A stretch of DNA of 63,115 nucleotides from Gammaproteobacteria bacterium (GTDB lineage Bacteria; Pseudomonadota; Gammaproteobacteria; Steroidobacterales; Steroidobacteraceae), in contig VGVB01000012.1 in NCBI GenBank assembly GCA_016882265.1, forward strand, positions 1 to 63,115. Direction: 5' to 3'. The position numbers were made by a program, and so were the translations under genes. The notes under the pieces are model-generated. The model ran no database searches, was not told the origin of the DNA, and saw nothing but the letters and a program-made list of their open reading frames with translations. Positions 58,215 through 63,115 of the stretch are shown in pieces. How positions within the stretch are numbered: position 1 is the stretch's first letter; each line of letters begins with the position of its first letter.

Positions 58215-58741
58215 AGACGTTCGGCATCGCGCTGCGCGTTGTCGGGCAAACACTCGTCTGGCTGCTGCTGCTGGCGCCGGCGATCCTGTTCGCGCAATGG
58301 CCACGCCACGAGGTGCTGCCGCCGGGCCACGGCGAACTGCGGCTCAGTCTGGTGCATACGACCGAGCGGTTGCAACCCTGTCGCCGGCTGAGCCAGGCCG
58401 AGCTGCTGGCCCTGCCGCCGAACATGCGCAAGCCGGAACAATGCGAACGCGCGCGCGCGCCAGCTCACGCCTGGATCCGCGTCGGCGATCGCCCGGTATT
58501 CGAGGCCACCGTCGTGCCGGTCGGTCTGCACGACGATGGTCGCGTCTACCTGCACCGGCGCTGGTCCCTGCCGGCCGGGCGTTACCCGCTGTACGTGGGC
58601 CTGAAGGACACGCCAGGCGAGGGCGGGCCCGACCAGGAGTACCGGTTCGAGCTGGTGCTGGAACCGGGACATTCCGCGCTTCTGCTGGTGGGTGACGGCA
58701 CGGCGCGACTGAGCGGGAGCGACACGGAGAACGTCCGATGA
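58211..58741 (+). CDS. Membrane-anchored periplasmic protein of unknown function
   Basis: A 176-residue protein that I do not recognise. It has one N-terminal helix (VVGQTLVWLLLLAPAILFAQW) and a beta-rich periplasmic part with paired cysteines (LQPCRRL and PEQCERA), ending VYLHRRWSLPAGRYPLYVGLKDTPGEGGPDQEYRFELVL. The layout recalls FixH- or CtaG-like accessory proteins of copper oxidases but shows no metal motif. The GTG at 58211 overlaps the fusion gene, and its own stop overlaps the next gene, so it is a fixed member of the operon. Confidence 0.75.
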   Translation: MKTFGIALRVVGQTLVWLLLLAPAILFAQWPRHEVLPPGHGELRLSLVHTTERLQPCRRLSQAELLALPPNMRKPEQCERARAPAHAWIRVGDRPVFEATVVPVGLHDDGRVYLHRRWSLPAGRYPLYVGLKDTPGEGGPDQEYRFELVLEPGHSALLLVGDGTARLSGSDTENVR

Positions 58742-60108
58742 CCGGATTCGATTTCCAGCTCGACCTGCCGGCCGATGAACGGCGCCGTCTTGCCGCGGCC
58801 TGGCTGCTGTTCGGTGTCGCAGCGCTGTTGCTGTCCGGACTGTTCGTGATCCTGATCATCCTCGCGCGCACGCCCGGCCTGTCGGCGCTGTTTCCGGTCG
58901 AGGACTTCTTCCGACTCGCGCTCGTCGCGCACGTGGATCTGTCGGTGCTGGTGTGGTTTGCGGCGGTCGCGGCGATGTTCTTCGTGCTGGCCGCGCGCCC
59001 GGGCGATCGGCTCGTGCACGGCAGCGCGCTGGCGCTCGCCGCTGCGGGTGTACTGCTGATCGTCGCCGCGCCGTTCCGCCCGGGCGAGGCGGTCATGAGC
59101 AATTACGTTCCGGTACTGGACAACGGCGCATTCCTCGGTGGTCTCGCGCTGTTCGGCGGTGGGATCGTGCTGCTGGCGGCGCGCACGCTGGTCCGGCCAG
59201 CGCCGCTGGCCGCTGAGCTGACGCCGGCCGGTGCGTTGCGGTTCGGCGTGCTGACTTCGGCTGTCGCGCTGGTGCTGGCGGCTGCGGCGCTGGCGTGGTC
59301 CTGGCACGCATTGCCGGCCGGCGTGCACGGACTGCCGCGGTTCGAGGAGCTGTTCTGGGGCGGCGGGCACATCGCGCAGGTGGCCTGGACGCAGTTGATG
59401 CTGGTCACGTGGCTGTGGCTGGCTGGCGCGGCCCGGATCCGCGTGCCGGTGACGCCGCGCCTCGTGATCGTGCTGCTGTTGCTGGGACTGCTGCCGGCCG
59501 TGCTGTCGTTGTGGGGCTACGTTGCCCACGCGGCGGGCGACCCCGGACAGCGGCAGTTCTTCACCCGGGTGATGCTGATCGGCGGCGGCCTCGCGGCCGG
59601 GCCGATCGCCCTGGCGCTGATCGCCGGCTGGGGGCGCAGTGCCGCGGCGAGCGATGCCGCGACGCGCGGCCTGCGCGCGACCCTCGGGTTCTCGATCGTC
59701 CTGTTCGGCCTGGGCGGCCTGCTCGGTTACCTGATCGAGGCCAGCAACACGATCATTCCGGCGCACTATCACGGTTGCATCGTCGCGGTGACACTGGCCT
59801 TTCTCGGCCTCGCGCTGTGGCTGCTGCCGCGGTTCGGCGCCGGCCCGGTCAGCCCGCAGCTGCTGGTCGCCATGCCGTGGGTGTACGGTTGCGGCCAGAT
59901 CCTGCACGTGATCGGCCTCGCCGTCGCCGGCGGCCAGGGCGTGCAGCGCAAGACCGCCGGCGCCGCGCAGGGACTCGAAGGGGTGCTGCAGATCGGTGGC
60001 ATGATGGTCACCGGCCTCGGCGGCCTGATCGCCGTGATCGGCGGTATCCTGTTCCTGGTCGCGGTGGCGGGAGCATTGCGCCGGCGGGTGCGCAGCGCGG
60101 AGGTGTAG
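58738..60108 (+). CDS. Divergent heme-copper oxidase subunit I-like protein with altered CuB site
   Basis: A 456-residue membrane protein with about 12 helices and the heme-copper subunit I layout. The helix-II histidine is H65 (LVAHVDLSVLVWF), helix VI has H211 in FWGGGHIAQVAW with the same GHxxQ spacing as the sNOR-like subunit, and helix X has H343/H345 (IIPAHYHGCIV). At helix VII the HH pair is reduced to one histidine: VAHAAGDPG against AHHLLVDPG. One CuB ligand is thus lost, so it is either a catalytically different enzyme or a structural, electron-carrying or quinol-binding subunit. It overlaps the upstream gene and is three bases from the downstream one. Confidence 0.85.
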   Translation: MTGFDFQLDLPADERRRLAAAWLLFGVAALLLSGLFVILIILARTPGLSALFPVEDFFRLALVAHVDLSVLVWFAAVAAMFFVLAARPGDRLVHGSALALAAAGVLLIVAAPFRPGEAVMSNYVPVLDNGAFLGGLALFGGGIVLLAARTLVRPAPLAAELTPAGALRFGVLTSAVALVLAAAALAWSWHALPAGVHGLPRFEELFWGGGHIAQVAWTQLMLVTWLWLAGAARIRVPVTPRLVIVLLLLGLLPAVLSLWGYVAHAAGDPGQRQFFTRVMLIGGGLAAGPIALALIAGWGRSAAASDAATRGLRATLGFSIVLFGLGGLLGYLIEASNTIIPAHYHGCIVAVTLAFLGLALWLLPRFGAGPVSPQLLVAMPWVYGCGQILHVIGLAVAGGQGVQRKTAGAAQGLEGVLQIGGMMVTGLGGLIAVIGGILFLVAVAGALRRRVRSAEV

Positions 60109-60110
60109 CG

Positions 60111-60311
60111 ATGGCTGAAATCCTGCTGATGGGGCTCGCCGTGGTTGCCGTCTACCTGGCCGCGCATTACGCGGTGACCGGGCTGGAGCAATGGCTGGGC
60201 CGCGCACTTGGCGTCTGGCGGACCGTTGCTTTCTTCGGCATCTTCCTCGTGCTGATCCTGATCGCGATGCAGCTCGTGCCGCTGTTGCTCGGCCGCAGGA
60301 GCGGACCATGA
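60111..60311 (+). CDS. Small two-helix membrane protein
   Basis: A 66-residue protein with two hydrophobic stretches (ILLMGLAVVAVYLAAHYAVTG and VAFFGIFLVLILIAMQLVPLLL) joined by a short amphipathic loop (LEQWLGRALGVW). It starts at an ATG two bases after the upstream stop, with GGAGGTGTAGCG as ribosome site, and its stop overlaps the ferritin-like gene (ATGA). It is probably a small subunit of the membrane complex encoded in this operon. I know no named family for it. Confidence 0.75.
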   Translation: MAEILLMGLAVVAVYLAAHYAVTGLEQWLGRALGVWRTVAFFGIFLVLILIAMQLVPLLLGRRSGP

Positions 60312-60769
60312 CCGAGGAGCTGATCGCCTTCCTGCAGCACGCCGTCCGGCTGGAGTCCGACGCAGCGATGGGCTATGAACGGCTGGCGGCGATCATGCGC
60401 GGGCGTGGCAAGACGGACCTGACTGTGCTGTTCGGCCGCTTCGCCGAATTCTCGCGATTGCACCTGACCGAAGTCCGCCAGCGACTGGAAGCCGCGCTCA
60501 ACGGCCGGGCGGAACCGCCGGTGAGCTGGCAGTGGCCGGATGGAGCGACGCCGGAGAACCCGCTCGCCGCCCTCGACCAGCCGGCGCTCGATGTGCGCGG
60601 CGCATTGCAGTTCGCGGCGGCGATGGAGCGCCGGGCCTGCGACTACTACGCGACGATTGCCGGGCAGACCCGCTCCGAGGTCGTGCAGGAACTCGCCCAG
60701 CAGTTCGCCGAGGAGGAGTCCGAACACGTCAGTCACCTGCAGCGCTGGATCGCGCGGGGGCCGGCGTGA
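60308..60769 (+). CDS. Ferritin-like (rubrerythrin-type) protein
   Basis: A 153-residue four-helix protein: ELIAFLQHAVRLESDAAMGYERLAAIMRG (helix 1 with E17 and YE), RFAEFSRLHLTEV (helix 2), ALQFAAAMERRACDYYATIAG (helix 3) and VVQELAQQFAEEESEHVSHLQRWI (helix 4, EExxH). These are the two E and ExxH sets of a di-iron site. There is no C-terminal rubredoxin domain. It may handle peroxide, iron or NO chemistry next to the reductase. It is paralogous to the frameshifted gene at 39192-39646, and its stop overlaps ubiT. Confidence 0.87.
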   Translation: MTEELIAFLQHAVRLESDAAMGYERLAAIMRGRGKTDLTVLFGRFAEFSRLHLTEVRQRLEAALNGRAEPPVSWQWPDGATPENPLAALDQPALDVRGALQFAAAMERRACDYYATIAGQTRSEVVQELAQQFAEEESEHVSHLQRWIARGPA

Positions 60770-61296
60770 TCCGGCTGCCGGCACCTGGAGCGCGGCGCCA
60801 GCTTCTGCGGCTGATTCCGCCGCCGGCACGCTTGAGGCCACTCGTGCGCTGGGTGCCGCAGGGTGTGCAGCGGCGCCTGCTGGAGGCCGCCATGGGCCGG
60901 GTGCTGGCCGAGCCGCTCGCGGCCGGCTCGCTGGAATTCATGCGCGGGCGCCGGCTCGGCATCGAGGTCGCCGACCTCGGCCTGTCCTGGGTCGTCGAGC
61001 TCGACGGTGACCGGTTGCGCGCCTGCCCGCCCGGTGTCGCGGCCGAGGCCGCGGTGCGCGGCAGCCTGACGGATCTGCTGCTGCTGGCGAGCCGCCTCGA
61101 GGATGCCGACACGCTGTTCTTCCAGCGGCGCCTGTGGCTGACCGGGGACACTGAACTCGGCCTGACCGCCCGCAACCTGCTCGACCGGCTGCCGTTCGAG
61201 CAGCTCCCGCTCGCTCTGCGCATCGCGCTGACCCGCGGCGCGCGCTTCGCGCGGGCCGCGCGCGCGGCGCATCGCGGCGAGGCCGAGGCGGACTGA
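60766..61296 (+). CDS. ubiT: UbiT-like SCP2-domain protein, anaerobic ubiquinone accessory factor
   Basis: A 176-residue protein with a C-terminal SCP2 lipid-binding domain (LEFMRGRRLGIEVADLGLSWVVELDGDRLRAC, VRGSLTDLLLLASRLEDADTLFFQRRLWLTGDTELGLTARNLLD) in the form typical of UbiT/YhbT. UbiT carries ubiquinone precursors during oxygen-independent ubiquinone synthesis with UbiU and UbiV, which are not in this window. Its place at the end of the NO-reductase-like operon fits growth by denitrification. The GTG at 60766 overlaps the ferritin-like stop. A bidirectional hairpin follows. Confidence 0.85.
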   Translation: MIRLPAPGARRQLLRLIPPPARLRPLVRWVPQGVQRRLLEAAMGRVLAEPLAAGSLEFMRGRRLGIEVADLGLSWVVELDGDRLRACPPGVAAEAAVRGSLTDLLLLASRLEDADTLFFQRRLWLTGDTELGLTARNLLDRLPFEQLPLALRIALTRGARFARAARAAHRGEAEAD

Positions 61297-61301
61297 CGCG
61301 A

Positions 61302-61328
61302 GCGCCGGCCGGCGGCAATCACCGGCGC
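61302..61328. terminator. Hairpin between convergent ubiT and fic
   Basis: GCGCCGG (61302-61308) pairs with CCGGCGC (61322-61328) around a 13-base loop. It covers the fic stop codon and follows the ubiT stop by five bases. There is no T run. Confidence 0.5.
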
Positions 61329-62878
61329 GCGGGGTGTCGCTCGCCTTGTGCCTCCTCGTACAGCCGCTCGATTCGTGCCGCCTCTGCGTCCGTCAGCGCA
61401 CTGAACTCTTTCTCCCGCGCGCGCTGTGACAGTCGTCCGCCGTTCTGGTGCAGGAATCGGTGCAACAGGTCGAGGGTGCGGCCCGGCATGTCGACGATGC
61501 CGCGGACACCGGCGACAAACCGATCGTAGGCCTCCAGATAGGCGACCTCATTCGGCAGGTCCTGTCCGATCGTCGTCGCCACGCAGTGGTACAGGAATTC
61601 CGCGTGCGCTGTGGCATCGAAATAGCGGTAGAAGTCGGCCGTCTCGTTCAGCACTTCGACATTGCCGCGCTCAGTCGGGCGCCACTCGGTGACGGTCAGG
61701 AGCGGCCGCGAATACGACTCGAGCAGTCGCTTGTACTGGTCGATTTCCCGCAGCATCACGGCGCTGACCGGAAACGCGAGCCCGAGCGGGTTGTAGCCGG
61801 CTCTGGCCAGGGCATGGTGTATCAGCCAGCGATGCACGCGACCGTTGCCGTCTTCGAACGGGTGGATGTAGACAAAGCCGAAGGCGAGCGCGGCAGCCGC
61901 CACGACCGGATCCAGGACCTTGCCGGTCGCGCGCTCGGCAAACTGAATCATGCCGTCAATCAACGCCGGCAGATCCTGCGCGCGCGCACTGATGTGTTCC
62001 GGCATCGGCAGACCCGTCGTGCGCTCGTGTGTGCCGACGAATCCGCCCCCGACACGAAGTCCGAGGAGGACAAACCGGTGGTCGCCGATCACGTCGCGCT
62101 GCAGGGACTCGAGCATTCGGCGGTCGAGCGTCTGGGTTCCGGCCTGACCGATCGCGCGCGCCCAGCGCCTGGCGCGGTCCGGCGCGGGCCGCTCGCCCTC
62201 GATGTTGAACGACGCCTGGCTGTCGCTCAGCAGCAGGAAGGCCGCCGCGCGCGCGATCACATCCGGATGCGTGCGGCCCAGGACCTCGCGCGCCTGTTCC
62301 GGCAACCGTGCCGCCACGTATCGATCGAGCGCCGGCGTCCGGCGGACCAGCGGACAGAAAGCAGCCGTGCCCGGGAGATTGTCGAGGACGCGGTGTCGCG
62401 TCGAAATCGTGCCCTCGGCCAGCGCGAACTGCACTTCGTCATCCAGCACCGGCACCGCCCGGACTTTTCCCGGATCCGGCACGTCGAGCGTCTTGCCTGT
62501 CAGCCACTCGTACAGGAACCACAGGCGTCGGGCATACCTGCCTGTGGGCCTGGCGAGAACCGCGGCTCGTAATTCATCGGCCGGAACAACCTTGAACAAG
62601 GCAGCCAGGATGGGGAGGTTGACGCCCTCCCACTTGAGGGCGAATTCCAGGTGCCCCGCCAGGGTTTCGGCCGGTGCATACCGGGTGGACCGCAGCAGCC
62701 AGCCGTCCGCCTCCAGGCGGGTGTGGCGGCGAATGATCCCGGCCGAGCGCCAGAGAGCTGCGGGAACGCGGAGGTCATAGGTATCCGCCAGGGCGGCATA
62801 CCCGGCTGGGCGCGCACTCACCGGGGTGGCCGTATCGGGCAGAACAGTCACTGTCTTTGAAATTCGATCACTCGTCAT
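61319..62878 (-). CDS. Fic-domain protein (AMP-transferase type) with internal inhibitory motif
   Basis: A 519-residue Fic protein. The core motif is FVYIHPFEDGNGRVHRWLIHHAL (HPFxDGNGRxxR), the flap region VGTHERTTGLPMPEHI lies before it, and the inhibitory-helix motif SFNIEGE ((S/T)xxxE(G/N)) sits upstream of the core, the class II autoinhibited form. Most such proteins AMPylate a target when the helix is released. The first 200 residues and the last 100 (LDLLHRFLHQNGGRLSQRAREKEFSALTDAEAARIERLYEEA) are family extensions. No partner antitoxin is adjacent. The promoter region has a TATAAA box and a palindrome. Confidence 0.92.
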   Translation of the reverse strand: MTSDRISKTVTVLPDTATPVSARPAGYAALADTYDLRVPAALWRSAGIIRRHTRLEADGWLLRSTRYAPAETLAGHLEFALKWEGVNLPILAALFKVVPADELRAAVLARPTGRYARRLWFLYEWLTGKTLDVPDPGKVRAVPVLDDEVQFALAEGTISTRHRVLDNLPGTAAFCPLVRRTPALDRYVAARLPEQAREVLGRTHPDVIARAAAFLLLSDSQASFNIEGERPAPDRARRWARAIGQAGTQTLDRRMLESLQRDVIGDHRFVLLGLRVGGGFVGTHERTTGLPMPEHISARAQDLPALIDGMIQFAERATGKVLDPVVAAAALAFGFVYIHPFEDGNGRVHRWLIHHALARAGYNPLGLAFPVSAVMLREIDQYKRLLESYSRPLLTVTEWRPTERGNVEVLNETADFYRYFDATAHAEFLYHCVATTIGQDLPNEVAYLEAYDRFVAGVRGIVDMPGRTLDLLHRFLHQNGGRLSQRAREKEFSALTDAEAARIERLYEEAQGERHPARR

Positions 62879-62888
62879 ATGAACAGGG

Positions 62889-62901
62889 GTGAATTGTTCA
62901 C
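62889..62901. promoter_or_regulatory. Palindrome in the fic 5' region
   Basis: GTGAA-TTG-TTCAC is a perfect five-base inverted repeat that lies between the likely -10 box and the fic start codon, a position suited to repression. Confidence 0.45.
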
Positions 62902-62910
62902 GATAACGCG

Positions 62911-62940
62911 TTTATACCTCAATCAAATCACCCAAGGCAA
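62911..62940 (-). promoter_or_regulatory. Candidate sigma70 promoter of fic
   Basis: Read on the minus strand, TTGCCT (62940-62935) and TATAAA (62916-62911) are 18 bases apart in an unusually AT-rich stretch. They would start transcription about 25 bases before the fic ATG at 62878. Confidence 0.5.
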
Positions 62941-63115
62941 CCAACCAGAGCAGATGCGGTGACCTAACCCGCTGCGCCACAGACGAGCTGGGGGGGTCGA
63001 GATCGCGGTTGCGGTCAGGTCGTGAATGTCACTGGACTCGACAGATCTGGTGCGGTCCAGCCATGGATTGAATAGCTATTCGCCGCCTCATCCGGACTGA
63101 GCCTGATGGCGCTTG
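62941..63115. other. Right edge, no gene recognised
   Basis: I see no protein or RNA gene in this end piece. Frames on both strands are broken by stops or lack sense. A short tRNA-like A-box on the minus strand was considered and rejected. Confidence 0.4.

Noticed and set aside
62957..62990. tRNA-like A-box on the minus strand (GTGGCGCAGCGGGTTAG)
   Set aside because: No anticodon stem, T-loop GGTTCGAATCC or acceptor pairing follows within tRNA length.
1..63115. CRISPR array or prophage
   Set aside because: No regularly spaced direct repeats and no phage structural or integrase genes were seen.

Overview
The window reads as a GC-rich (roughly two-thirds G+C by eye) chromosomal segment of a gammaproteobacterium. 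The fatty-acid cluster order fabD-fabG-acpP-fabF-mltG-tmk-holB-pilZ, a type II secretion operon, NnrU, NsrR and UbiT all fit that class. The lipid catabolic cluster and the unusual NO reductase hint at a Steroidobacterales/Nevskiales- or Chromatiales-like lineage, but this placement is weak. No rRNA, tRNA, CRISPR array or intact insertion sequence was found.

Bases 1-4260 are an accessory island with visibly lower GC. It holds a possible transposase tail, the C-terminal end of an Rhs protein with a nuclease-like toxin tip, a double-CXXC immunity gene, a second orphan toxin tip broken by an in-frame stop but followed by its own immunity gene, and a MazF/PemK-type toxin-antitoxin pair. Bases 4417-11768 carry an AlaA-type aminotransferase and an AddB/AddA-like helicase-nuclease pair. 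Bases 11746-17121 (minus strand) are gspGHIJKLMN, and divergent from them is the fatty-acid/thymidylate/clamp-loader cluster (17251-23823).

Bases 23839-31701 are mixed: a cyclic-nucleotide-binding/rhodanese protein, a FadJ-like beta-oxidation protein with an EEP-family phosphohydrolase, a stand-alone TIR-like protein, and an ArsR-regulator/metallo-beta-lactamase-fold/NTF2-like/nitronate-monooxygenase string. Bases 31850-35180 hold an acetate permease pair and an O-acetylhomoserine sulfhydrylase. Next come an NsrR-like regulator, an S9 peptidase, NnrU, a lipoprotein cytochrome c and a frameshifted ferritin-like gene. Three long stem-loop repeats with a shared loop core sit in two convergent intergenic gaps (31.7 and 39.7 kb).

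Bases 39894-52334 form an acyl-CoA catabolic cluster: two acyl-CoA ligases, an SDR, two acyl-CoA dehydrogenases, an ACAD10/11-type phosphotransferase, MaoC, DUF35, a thiolase-like protein and an FAD oxidoreductase. A tandem-duplicated HxlR regulator lies inside it. An identical 18-base motif stands in the same orientation before the SDR gene and before the seven-gene minus-strand operon, which suggests one shared regulator.

Bases 53306-61296 are a tightly packed operon that I read as a non-canonical heme-copper NO reductase of the norSY-senC (sNOR) kind: a small membrane protein, a CuA subunit II, a subunit I lacking the helix-VI tyrosine, and SenC. They are followed by a cytochrome b-ferredoxin-MvhD fusion, a second heme-copper-oxidase-like subunit with an altered CuB site, small membrane proteins, a ferritin-like protein and UbiT. 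A Fic protein with its own palindromic promoter region closes the window.
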